This document shows, in pieces, positions 7,489 to 14,083 of a DNA stretch of 17,977 nt; the first letter of the stretch is position 1; every line of letters begins with the position of its first letter. The position numbers and the translations under genes were made by a program. This DNA is from Clostridiales bacterium (lineage in GTDB: Bacteria > Bacillota > Clostridia > Christensenellales > Aristaeellaceae): contig JAHZHZ010000013.1 in NCBI GenBank assembly GCA_019419995.1, positions 43,265 through 61,241 of the forward strand. The letters run 5' to 3'. The notes beneath the pieces were generated by a model. It worked only from the letters and a program-made list of their open reading frames with translations, did no database searches and was not told the DNA's origin.

Positions 7489-7517
7489 ATCATAAGCTCC
7501 GAAACTGTTTTTGTCAA
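7489..7517 (-). promoter_or_regulatory. Consensus sigma-A promoter of the riboswitch-importer operon
   Basis: On the minus strand a perfect TTGACA (7517-7512) is followed after 17 bases by TATGAT (7494-7489). The start would fall near 7482, about 20 bases before the aptamer. Confidence 0.88.
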
Positions 7518-7747
7518 TAGAAATCCTTTGATTTAACAAAGTTAACAAGGGATTTTGTCGTATTCCCCCGTCTTTGCCCCCTTATAGACAGTTTTAGCTT
7601 TATTCCATGCATCTGATTGCTCCTGTATGGCATAGTCAACTACTCTGAAAAAGGATAGTGCCCCACAGGTGCCTCTTTTTTTTCGGCATATTCAAAATCA
7701 TTGCGTCATAGTGCACAATTTTTTTATCCAATTATGTGCAAACACTA

Positions 7748-7776
7748 TAGTCACAAATTAGAAATTGTGGTATCAT
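7748..7776 (+). promoter_or_regulatory. Probable brnQ promoter
   Basis: TATCAT (7771-7776) has an extended -10 TGG directly before it. Seventeen bases further upstream is TAGTCA (7748-7753), which fits the -35 consensus poorly. No T-box or riboswitch was recognised before brnQ. Confidence 0.45.
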
Positions 7777-7845
7777 GGCATTAAACCTTTCCAAATCTGC
7801 AAATTTATTTTGATAGCATTCTCAGCGGCACACAGGGAGGCGCAC

Positions 7846-9195
7846 ATGAAGACAAATCTCAAAATCAAAGATCACATACTCATCGCTTCCATGCTCTTCG
7901 GCCTGTTTTTCGGCGCAGGAAATTTAATTTTCCCACTCATTCTAGGCGCTCAGGCCGGTAATCACCTGCCCGCAGCCCTTTGCGGCATGCTGGTGACCGC
8001 CGTGGGCATTCCTCTGCTGGGCATACTTTCCATGGGACTTTCCCGCAGCGAGGGATTGATGCATATGTCCAGCCGTGTCTCCCGCCCCTACGGCTATTTC
8101 TTTACCTGTGCCCTGTATCTAACCATTGGCCCGCTCTTTGCCATCCCCCGGTGCGCTGCCACTTCCTTTACAGTGGGCCTGGTCCCGTTGTTGGAGGGAC
8201 CCGCAGCGCTCATCCAGGCAATCTTTACCCTGGGTTTCTTTGCCGCGGCACTGTTTTTTTCCCTGCACCCATCTCGAATCATGGATTCCGTGGGCAAATT
8301 GCTCAACCCCATCTTCCTGTTTTTTCTGAGCATCGTAAGCTTTGCCGCACTGGTCAACCCCGTTCAATCGATTCAAAGTGTAGAAGCCTCCGGGAACTAT
8401 ATTTCCAACGCCTTTTTCCCGGGTTTTTTGCAAGGTTATGATACCCTGGATGCTCTGGCCTCCCTGGCCTTTGGCATCATCGTCATCAACAGCATCCGGC
8501 AGTTGGGCGTAAAAGAGCCCAAGGCCATTGCCCGCAGCACCGTTAAATCTGGCCTGATGAGTATGGCACTCATGGCACTGATCTACACGGTCATCTCTGT
8601 CATAGGAGCTCAGAGCTACAGCCTGTACGCCGAACGCCTGTCCGAGCCGGGCTTTACCGGAGGGGATGCATTTGCCATCATCGCCCGGCATTACTTTGGA
8701 ACGGCAGGTGGTCTACTGCTCGCCCTAACGGTAACTTTCTGCTGTCTAAAGACTGCCATTGGGCTGATCACTTCCTGTGCTGAAACCTTTGCGGAATTGT
8801 TCCCCTCCCTGCTGAGCTATCGGAGCTGGGCAATACTCTTTAGCGCTTTCTCCCTGCTGGTTTCCAACATCGGCCTTGCCAAGATCATTGCTTTTTCCAC
8901 CCCGGTGCTGTATTTCCTGTATCCTCTCTCCATTGTGCTGATCCTGCTGGCCCTGTTTGGAAAGTTCTTCGATCACGATACCACCGTATATCGCTGGGCC
9001 ATTGGCCTGACCATGCTTTCAGCGGTTCTAGACCTGCTGCGCGTCAGCGGAATCAAGGTTTTCCAAGGATTTACTACCCTGGTAGCCCAACTGATCCCCC
9101 TGACCAATTTGGGTCTGGGCTGGATTTTCCCCGCCGCGTTGGGCACAGCGTTGGGGCTAGTGCTGCGGCACGCAAGGCACGCCCAGGCAAAATAA
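7846..9195 (+). CDS. brnQ: Branched-chain amino-acid transport protein (LIVCS/BrnQ family)
   Basis: The 449-aa protein has about 12 hydrophobic membrane segments and little else. The start, DHILIASMLFGLFFGAGNLI followed by FPLILGAQAG, is the signature of the LIVCS family. These are sodium-coupled symporters that take up leucine, isoleucine and valine. Further family features are LTIGPLFAIPRCAATSFTVG and the GYDTLDALASLAFGI segment. Length is normal (about 430-450 aa). The ATG at 7846 has GGGAGG 5 bases upstream. The frame continues 27 codons upstream, but those residues do not look like family sequence. The gene is divergent from the lysine importer and meets the VWA gene tail to tail with only 9 bases between, and no clear terminator is visible. 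Confidence 0.94.
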   Translation: MKTNLKIKDHILIASMLFGLFFGAGNLIFPLILGAQAGNHLPAALCGMLVTAVGIPLLGILSMGLSRSEGLMHMSSRVSRPYGYFFTCALYLTIGPLFAIPRCAATSFTVGLVPLLEGPAALIQAIFTLGFFAAALFFSLHPSRIMDSVGKLLNPIFLFFLSIVSFAALVNPVQSIQSVEASGNYISNAFFPGFLQGYDTLDALASLAFGIIVINSIRQLGVKEPKAIARSTVKSGLMSMALMALIYTVISVIGAQSYSLYAERLSEPGFTGGDAFAIIARHYFGTAGGLLLALTVTFCCLKTAIGLITSCAETFAELFPSLLSYRSWAILFSAFSLLVSNIGLAKIIAFSTPVLYFLYPLSIVLILLALFGKFFDHDTTVYRWAIGLTMLSAVLDLLRVSGIKVFQGFTTLVAQLIPLTNLGLGWIFPAALGTALGLVLRHARHAQAK

Positions 9196-9204
9196 AGAAT
9201 CTCC

Positions 9205-10485
9205 TCACTGTTCCGCCAGCCGCCTGCAAGCCGCTGCCAACGCACTCAGGGTGGAACAGGATATCATTGTACTGACGGTGGCAAACGCCTGAGTACTCTT
9301 TAAATACGGCCACTTATTCTGAGGAATGGGGTTGAGCCAGAGCACTCGCCCTGCCAGATGCTTCGCATCCCTCAGGCTCTTGATGGCCCCTGGCAAATCA
9401 ATGGTCTTGGCATCTGAGAGAATCAGCAACGTAGTGGAATCATTCAGCGGACAGGGGCGCATCCCGCACAACTCCTTCAATGCTCCTCCCAGATCCGTGC
9501 CCTTTCCGTATATGCCTGACTTTCGCACGTACTCCCGAAATAGGTCCATATTTTGCAGGCTGAAAGCATCGGCCTCAAACATTTCCTCTGAAAACAGGAA
9601 CACCCGGGAACTCTCAGAAACATGATTCAAGGACTGTATGAATCTCAACGCAAACTCGGAAAACTGCACCATGGAACCTGAAACATCGCACAACAACGCC
9701 AGCCGCCTTCTGCGCTGGCGCTTCTTTCTATGGCAGAGCCGGTACAGACTTCCTCCAGTCTCCAATCCCTTGCGGATGGTACGTCTGAAATCCAGCTTTC
9801 CCACGTGTCCTGCCTGTTTATGCTTGGCAGAAAGCTCACTGTTAATCTGCTGAGAAATGGCCTGAATAAAGGCGATGGCTTTGGGAATCTCTGTATCTTT
9901 AAAGCGGGAAATATCCCGGTACATCAAACCCATATCAGGGTCCACATCCTCGCAGCCAATGGCCGCGTCTTCCATGCGCAGCTGTTCTTCCAAAATGAAT
10001 TTTGCAAAGACAGAATGAATGAAGTTGTTATACAATTCCGGACTACGGGCAGCCGGCTCCCGGTAATTTTCCATGAACCGGCGCAGCCGCTGGCGCGCTT
10101 CTTCGCTCATGGCAACATATACTTCTCGCTGTTGATCGGTCAGGTCCATATCCTTCCCGTTAATTTTCAGCTCTTCCCGGGCCTGGCTGCGGACTTTTTC
10201 CATCTGGTCCTGCTGCTGAAGCTGTGCAAGCGCACGCTTGCGCATGGCTTCCTCGGAAATAAAAAACGCATCAAATACGCGGTCAAAGGCTCCCTGTTCC
10301 TCTTTTGACTTGGCATATACCGTCCTCAGCGCTGCCTTAACCAATGCCCTGTCCTCCAGCCCCAGCGCTAACAGCACGCGGCAGGCATCCTCCGTTTCCC
10401 GCGTGCCAATAATCAGTCCCTCCCGCCGCAAAAGGCTGGAAAACTGCGCGATTTTTTCCAGATAGATGCCAGGCTCAACAACCAT
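9205..10485 (-). CDS. CoxE-like VWA-domain protein, partner of MoxR ATPase
   Basis: The 426-aa protein has a helical, charged N-terminal half and a C-terminal von Willebrand A domain. The MIDAS metal site is intact: LLCDVSGSM with Asp267, Ser269 and Ser271, Thr330 in GTDLGG, and Asp358 in LILSDAKT. This places it with the CoxE-like VWA proteins, which work with MoxR AAA ATPases in maturation of metal or cofactor enzymes and other assembly jobs. The start is ATG 10485 because GGGAGG lies 8 bases upstream. The frame runs 12 codons further up but without a ribosome site. It overlaps the MoxR gene by 11 bases, so the two are cotranslated. No obvious client enzyme lies nearby, so the exact role is unknown. 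Confidence 0.88.
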   Translation of the reverse strand: MVVEPGIYLEKIAQFSSLLRREGLIIGTRETEDACRVLLALGLEDRALVKAALRTVYAKSKEEQGAFDRVFDAFFISEEAMRKRALAQLQQQDQMEKVRSQAREELKINGKDMDLTDQQREVYVAMSEEARQRLRRFMENYREPAARSPELYNNFIHSVFAKFILEEQLRMEDAAIGCEDVDPDMGLMYRDISRFKDTEIPKAIAFIQAISQQINSELSAKHKQAGHVGKLDFRRTIRKGLETGGSLYRLCHRKKRQRRRRLALLCDVSGSMVQFSEFALRFIQSLNHVSESSRVFLFSEEMFEADAFSLQNMDLFREYVRKSGIYGKGTDLGGALKELCGMRPCPLNDSTTLLILSDAKTIDLPGAIKSLRDAKHLAGRVLWLNPIPQNKWPYLKSTQAFATVSTMISCSTLSALAAACRRLAEQ

Positions 10486-11365
10486 GGCAATGCCCTCCCA
10501 GGTTTTGATCCTCCTCTGCAAAGATTTCCTCCGCTATCGCCAAATCTTCACTGTTCTTCAGGACAAAACCTGCCGTCTGGCGCAGCGCCTCGGGTGTAAG
10601 CTCTCGAATGCCCAAAGCATCCAGCGCCGCAGCCCAGTCCAGCGTTTCCGCAATGGAAGGCTTCTTTAAAATCGCCTCGCTGCTGCGCAACTTTTGCACC
10701 GCCACCGCCACCTGGGCGCACAGACGATCATCTACATGTGGCAATTTTGCCCGCAAAATAGCCAGTTCCTTCTCCAAATCAGGATACTGTATGTATAGAT
10801 ATGCGCACCTGCGCCGCAGCGCTTCCGACAGTGGCCGTGCCCGGTTTGAAGTGAGCACCACAAATGGAATAGAATTCGCCCGAATGGTACCCACCTCCGG
10901 AATACTCACCTGCATTTCCGACAGCAGCTCCAGTAAAAAAGCCTCAAACTCCTCGTCCGCCTTGTCAATTTCATCAATAAGCAACACCACGGGATTGCTG
11001 GAACGAATGGATTTGAGCAGCGGGCGCTCCAGTAAATACTCATCGCTGAACAGACTGCGCGTCAGTCTGTCCCGGTCCTCATTCGCCATATTTACCTGAA
11101 TAGACAGCAATTGTTTTTGATAATTCCACTCGTAGAGCGCCTTGCTCTCATCCAGTCCCTCATAGCATTGCAGGCGCACCAGCTCCCGGTCCAGCGCGGA
11201 AGCCATCACCTTTGCAATCTCCGTCTTCCCAACACCCGCGGCTCCTTCAATCAAAAGCGGCCTGCCCAACTGCAACGCAACGCAGAGCACCACTGCCAGC
11301 GTATCATCGTAAATGTAATGAAGCTCGTCCATCTTGGCCTTCAGTTCCTTGAGATTCATTTCCAT
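10475..11365 (-). CDS. MoxR-family AAA ATPase
   Basis: The 296-aa protein is a MoxR-type AAA+ ATPase, thought to act as a chaperone that remodels or activates a partner with a VWA protein. Walker A is GAAGVGKT at residues 41-48, Walker B is VVLLIDEIDK with Asp131 and Glu132, sensor 1 is LTSN ending at Asn174, and SEALRRRCAYL carries the arginine-finger region near 185-187. The C-terminal lid (KLRSSEAILKKPSIAETLDW) is typical of the family. Residues after 285 are acidic and end in HCHGC, which could bind metal. The start ATG 11365 has AAAGGGG 9 bases upstream, and a second ATG lies two codons on. The gene opens a two-gene operon with the VWA gene. I see no clear promoter in the bases upstream. 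Confidence 0.92.
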   Translation of the reverse strand: MEMNLKELKAKMDELHYIYDDTLAVVLCVALQLGRPLLIEGAAGVGKTEIAKVMASALDRELVRLQCYEGLDESKALYEWNYQKQLLSIQVNMANEDRDRLTRSLFSDEYLLERPLLKSIRSSNPVVLLIDEIDKADEEFEAFLLELLSEMQVSIPEVGTIRANSIPFVVLTSNRARPLSEALRRRCAYLYIQYPDLEKELAILRAKLPHVDDRLCAQVAVAVQKLRSSEAILKKPSIAETLDWAAALDALGIRELTPEALRQTAGFVLKNSEDLAIAEEIFAEEDQNLGGHCHGC

Positions 11366-11644
11366 GACGCTTCAACCCCTTTGTCTCCCTATTACCACAT
11401 ATGAAACCATCTTTAGTCTATACTTCAGCTAATATATAAATAAACCATACTTGGGAACATAAACGCTTCTATAGCCGAAACAATGCTCAAATTAAGGAAG
11501 AAAATTTCCTCTGCCTTCTCCAAACACTTTCGATGGGCAAAACCATTTGGGGACGCCACTCTGCATCTCCGACAGACACGCCCCGCGCTCTAAATCAGAT
11601 ATAAAAATATCCGGCAGCACTCTCATCAAGGCTGCCGGATCTTC
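11366..11644. other. Intergenic stretch up to the element boundary
   Basis: These bases hold AT-rich upstream sequence of the MoxR operon, without a convincing promoter, and the tRNA-type terminator at 11609-11640. I see no gene. Confidence 0.5.
11609..11640 (-). terminator. Strong terminator, probably the original tRNA-Trp terminator
   Basis: ATCCGGCAGC and GCTGCCGGAT form a perfect 10-bp stem with a 12-base loop. On the minus strand it is followed by ATATTTTTAT. It lies 4 bases downstream of the displaced tRNA 3' end at 11645, which is where the terminator of the intact chromosomal tRNA would have been before the element came in. Confidence 0.85.
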
Positions 11645-11688
11645 TGGCAGGGGCAGAAGGACTCGAACCCTCAACAAAGGTTTTGGAG
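11645..11688 (-). repeat. Left att repeat: displaced 3' end of tRNA-Trp
   Basis: These 44 bases are identical to 17924-17967. On the minus strand they run from the anticodon loop (CTCCAAA) through the T arm (GGGTTCGAGTCC) to the CCA end. The bases on their 5' side (AGTTTATCCCGAGG in plus orientation) cannot form the anticodon stem, so this copy is a fragment, not a working tRNA. It marks the left end of the integrated element. Confidence 0.9.
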
Positions 11689-11696
11689 TTTATCCC

Positions 11697-11864
11697 GAGG
11701 ATTATCCAAATCACACTACGACGCAAAACGGGTTTTAAGGCAAGTTGTATATCGTTTTTCACCGCCCAACATTGAATTAACATTCTAAAATCATCTTGAA
11801 TAATATGCACCTCCCCGGGGTGAGGATTTGGGAATTATCCTGATTATTTCCTACATAAATCCTC
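11697..11864. repeat. GAGGATT motif repeated at the element's left end
   Basis: GAGGATTATCC occurs at 11697-11707, and GAGGATTT at 11822-11829 is followed by ATTATCC at 11834-11840. The inverted AAATCCTC is at 11857-11864. The last two can also pair as a long-loop hairpin with GGG/CCC beyond. Such spaced repeats near an att core could be integrase arm or excisionase sites, which is an inference from position. Confidence 0.35.
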
Positions 11865-11910
11865 CCCCACATCTGATGATATGAGTGGTAACAGAATCAT
11901 AAATTTCTTA

Positions 11911-11919
11911 TGGTATACT
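11911..11919 (+). promoter_or_regulatory. Extended -10 promoter of the membrane-protein gene
   Basis: TGG followed by TATACT (11914-11919) makes an extended -10 box, 36 bases before the ATG at 11955. No recognisable -35 box is present 17 bases upstream. Confidence 0.45.
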
Positions 11920-11954
11920 ACATAGCACAAATTATTCCGATTCGAGGTGATGCT

Positions 11955-12824
11955 ATGTTCGAACTCTTTACTACTCGCGAAATTGCAACTGCTGTTTGGC
12001 TCATTCTCTTATTATTCTACATTCTATACAAACAAAAGACTCGCGAAGCCTTAAAAAAAGTATGCAAAGCCGCATTAAAACCCAAACTTGCAATTCCTGC
12101 CATTATTATATGTGGCATTGGACTTGGTCTTTCATATGTGGCCTCGCAGTACTCTTTTTGGGATAACGCCTACTATAAGGATGTAGTAATGTGGATTCTC
12201 TTTGTTGGCCTCCCGCTCTGTTTCGGAGCCATATCCTCCAAAGAATCTGACTACTTCAAAAATGCCATAGCCGATAACCTTAAACTGACAGTTCTGTTCG
12301 AATGCATCTATTCGACCTTTACATATTCCCTTTTTGCAGAGCTTTTAATAATACCATGTGTAACATTCCTTGCGATGATGCAAGTTGTTGCAGAACGGGA
12401 GGAAAAACACAAAGCTGTTGCAAAGCTGTTAAAGGTTGTTTTTGCTATCATCGGTTTGACAACGCTGTTTTTTACCACAAAACACGCAATCGAAGAATTC
12501 CAAATGGATATGACAACAGGAATGCTAGCCTCTTTGATAATCCCTCTCACATTATCAATCCTATATGTACCATTAGCATATATATTGGCCTTGTATTCCA
12601 AATACGAACTTGCTTTCCTCCGCATGCGATTTTGTGAACCAAAGAACCGATGGATTCGCATTAAGCATCGGTTGAAAGCTCTCGCTGTGTGTAACCTATC
12701 TCTTCGCAAGACCACTCTTTTGTCCCAGAATTCAGCAAAGTATATGTATATATCGATGCCCGAGCAGAAGTTTAATGAGTTCTTATTGGCGATACGGGAC
12801 AAGAATAAGTGGAATACATTATAA
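11955..12824 (+). CDS. Polytopic membrane protein of unknown function
   Basis: The 289-aa protein has about six hydrophobic segments, near residues 9-25, 45-63, 75-95, 125-145, 160-177 and 190-215. A charged, Lys/Arg-rich C-terminal tail of about 70 residues follows, probably cytoplasmic. The start at 11955 has GAGGTG 5 bases upstream, so the 15 extra codons up to 11910 are not used. The pattern TTREIATAVWLILLLFYILY, followed by KTREAL and a WDNAYYKDVVMWI segment, resembles uncharacterised membrane proteins often seen on bacterial mobile elements. That is a recollection of type, not a match I could verify. The gene is AT-richer than the integrase and recombinase genes. It sits alone at the left end of the element and closes with its own terminator, which fits accessory cargo. 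No catalytic motif is visible. Confidence 0.75.
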   Translation: MFELFTTREIATAVWLILLLFYILYKQKTREALKKVCKAALKPKLAIPAIIICGIGLGLSYVASQYSFWDNAYYKDVVMWILFVGLPLCFGAISSKESDYFKNAIADNLKLTVLFECIYSTFTYSLFAELLIIPCVTFLAMMQVVAEREEKHKAVAKLLKVVFAIIGLTTLFFTTKHAIEEFQMDMTTGMLASLIIPLTLSILYVPLAYILALYSKYELAFLRMRFCEPKNRWIRIKHRLKALAVCNLSLRKTTLLSQNSAKYMYISMPEQKFNEFLLAIRDKNKWNTL

Positions 12825-12854
12825 GCCCGAGGAAACCATTCCCCGGGCCATTTT
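12825..12854 (+). terminator. Terminator between convergent membrane-protein and recombinase genes
   Basis: GCCCGaGGAA and TTCCcCGGGC pair over 10 positions with one mismatch and a 4-base loop, followed by CATTTT on the plus strand. It begins right after the stop codon at 12824. Confidence 0.75.
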
Positions 12855-13401
12855 ATTTCATCGCTTTTACCTTCCGATAGAACGTTGCTTTCGTCATGCC
12901 TGCGCGCTTCATGGCTTCCACGGCGGTTGTTTTGCCGTCCTGCCAATCCTTCACGATGGCTGTGAAGTCGGCGCAGGGCTGGATTTCAGGCCGTCCCATG
13001 CGCCCTTCCTGCTTGGCTATGGCAATACCCTCGGCCTGACGTTCAAGCAGACATTCACGTTCAAACTGCGCCAAACCCGCAAATATGGTAAGCATCAGTC
13101 TGCCCGAGGGACTGGACGTGTCAATCTTTTCTTTCTGCGACACGAAATCCACACCCTTCTCCGTGAGCCTTGCGACGATTTCAAGCAGGTCGCGGGTGTT
13201 GCGCGCAATGCGGGAATAACTCTCTACTTCCACCACATCGCCCTCGCGCACATAATCCAGCATGGCTTGCAGTTCAGGACGGTCTGCGTTTTTGCCGCTT
13301 GCCTTTTCGATATATACGCGGTCATACTGCGCAAGGTCTTGCTCCTGCCTTGCCGTATTCTGTTCCTGCGTGCTGACGCGGATGTATTTAATTCGTGCCA
13401 T
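12853..13401 (-). CDS. Small serine recombinase (resolvase/invertase type)
   Basis: The 182-aa protein is a small serine recombinase. The N-terminus reads KYIRVSTQEQN with Arg8 and the nucleophile Ser10. ESYSRIARNTRDLLEIV supplies the conserved Arg64 and Arg67, and SPSGRLMLTIFAGLAQFERE leads into the E helix. The C-terminal GRPEI segment and a helix-turn-helix near 146-180 (MKRAGMTKATFYRKVKA) bind DNA. Length is typical for Tn3-type resolvases and Hin-type invertases (180-200 aa). The ATG at 13401 has AGGGAG 7 bases upstream. Such enzymes resolve dimers or invert segments at short inverted half-sites. A 12-bp inverted repeat directly upstream overlaps its promoter and is the likely binding site, which suggests autoregulation. 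Confidence 0.92.
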   Translation of the reverse strand: MARIKYIRVSTQEQNTARQEQDLAQYDRVYIEKASGKNADRPELQAMLDYVREGDVVEVESYSRIARNTRDLLEIVARLTEKGVDFVSQKEKIDTSSPSGRLMLTIFAGLAQFERECLLERQAEGIAIAKQEGRMGRPEIQPCADFTAIVKDWQDGKTTAVEAMKRAGMTKATFYRKVKAMK

Positions 13402-13426
13402 TGTTCCACTCCCTTTCGCTGGTTAT

Positions 13427-13455
13427 AGTGTATCATAATTGTATCAAAAAATCAA
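13427..13455 (-). promoter_or_regulatory. Promoter of the serine recombinase gene
   Basis: On the minus strand TTGATT (13455-13450) and TACACT (13432-13427) are 17 bases apart. The -35 box lies in the spacer of the inverted repeat 13430-13470 and the -10 box overlaps one arm. Confidence 0.6.
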
Positions 13456-13470
13456 TACCAATTATGATAC
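13430..13470. repeat. 12-bp perfect inverted repeat, probable recombinase site or operator
   Basis: GTATCATAATTG (13430-13441) and CAATTATGATAC (13459-13470) are exact inverted copies 17 bases apart. Resolvases bind 12-bp inverted half-sites, and their res sites usually lie directly upstream of the gene and overlap its promoter, as here. I could not find a second complete site in the window. Confidence 0.7.
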
Positions 13471-13570
13471 GTTGCAAAATATATTTTCAAACTATATGGT
13501 ACACAAAAATACGCTGTTTTTGACCGTTTCACAAGGTATACTATTTGATACGCTTCCGGAAACGACAATG

Positions 13571-13599
13571 AACCCCGCAGGCGCAAGCGCTGCGGGGTT
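13571..13599. terminator. GC-rich hairpin after the 98-aa gene
   Basis: AACCCCGCAG and CTGCGGGGTT form a perfect 10-bp stem. It starts 8 bases beyond the stop codon of the 98-aa gene. Neither strand has a proper T run, so it may end transcription poorly or only stabilise the RNA end. Confidence 0.45.
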
Positions 13600-13606
13600 C
13601 TGCCGT

Positions 13607-13903
13607 TTAGGTGAATGTGATTCTGATGCCCTGACCGCTGTTGTTGAGTGCATCCTGCAACACGCGGGCGCAGGCGTTGGAAAGTTCGGTATCAAAATCA
13701 ATGTATTTTCCGTTGAGATAGGTTTGTAGGTTCAGTTTCACATCAATTCCATTTTCGTGGAGAAACTTTTGAATCTGGATAGGAAACATTGCTTCGTTCA
13801 TCTTCTTGCACATCACGGCAAATTCTTCAATATGACTTTCGTGGGCTTGGTTTTGTTCTCTTTTTTCTGCATACTTCTTGAAGTATTCGTTGTTGTTTTC
13901 CAT
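13607..13903 (-). CDS. 98-aa protein of unknown function
   Basis: I do not recognise this protein. It is soluble and strongly charged. Its N-terminus is polar and Asn/Lys/Glu-rich (MENNNEYFKKYAEKREQNQ), a central amphipathic region covers about 25-50, and the C-terminus reads NGKYIDFDTELSNACARVLQ. There is no signal peptide and no membrane segment. The gene is very likely real: GGAGG lies 5 bases before the ATG at 13903, the frame has clear ends, and it lies in line with the helicase-like gene upstream (181 bases away). A hairpin sits directly before the ribosome site. It may be an accessory of the helicase or a small regulator of the element. Confidence 0.7.
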   Translation of the reverse strand: MENNNEYFKKYAEKREQNQAHESHIEEFAVMCKKMNEAMFPIQIQKFLHENGIDVKLNLQTYLNGKYIDFDTELSNACARVLQDALNNSGQGIRITFT

Positions 13904-13916
13904 AATTTCCTCCTTG

Positions 13917-13951
13917 CCCCGGCACTTCCTTTATACATACAGAAGCCGGGG
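13917..13951 (-). promoter_or_regulatory. Hairpin directly before the ribosome site of the 98-aa gene
   Basis: On the minus strand CCCCGGC-TTC pairs with GAAG-t-GCCGGGG, giving 7 GC-rich pairs and about 3 more. Two bases after the stem begins the AAGGAGG ribosome site. It could affect translation or mark an RNA-processing point. Confidence 0.4.
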
Positions 13952-13991
13952 AACAATAATAATAGTATTTATATAATCATAGGGAAAGCGG

Positions 13992-14027
13992 AACCCCGCC
14001 GCGCCCGCAAGGGCGCGGGCTGGGGTT
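13992..14027. terminator. GC-rich hairpin downstream of the helicase-like gene
   Basis: AACCCC with GGGGTT and GCGCCC with GGGCGC build one long interrupted stem around a GCAA loop. There is no T run on either strand. Confidence 0.4.
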
Positions 14028-14040
14028 TCATTTCTGCTGT

Positions 14041-14074
14041 TTTGGTGGGTTCTCTTATATGGAACCCCACCAAA
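14041..14074 (-). terminator. Hairpin right after the helicase-like gene
   Basis: TTTGGTGGG-TTC and GAA-CCCCACCAAA arms pair over 12 positions with one bulged base and a 9-base loop. It starts 9 bases after the stop codon of the helicase-like gene. No T run follows, so it is terminator-like only. Confidence 0.45.
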
Positions 14075-14083
14075 TCGGCAAAC

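Larger units (their letters stand above)
7173..7845. other. Long divergent regulatory region, importer and brnQ
   Basis: The 673 gene-free bases contain the lysine riboswitch, its terminator and promoter on the minus strand (7228-7517), and a weaker brnQ promoter on the plus strand (7748-7776). Between them, 7647-7683 holds GAAAAAGG and CCTC followed by eight Ts. The outer arms can pair, which may make a weak terminator on the plus strand, but no gene for it is visible. Confidence 0.6.

Noticed and set aside
7647..7683. T-rich hairpin upstream of brnQ considered as an attenuator or T-box
   Set aside because: It precedes the brnQ promoter, and no T-box or leader features are visible.
12308..12946. 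212-codon minus-strand ORF opposite the membrane-protein gene
   Set aside because: It is the shadow of two real genes (membrane protein and recombinase), lacks family sequence, and crosses a terminator.
13871..13889. Palindrome ATACTTC-TT-GAAGTAT inside the start of the 98-aa gene
   Set aside because: It lies fully within coding sequence with repetitive Lys/Phe/Tyr codons and can arise by chance.
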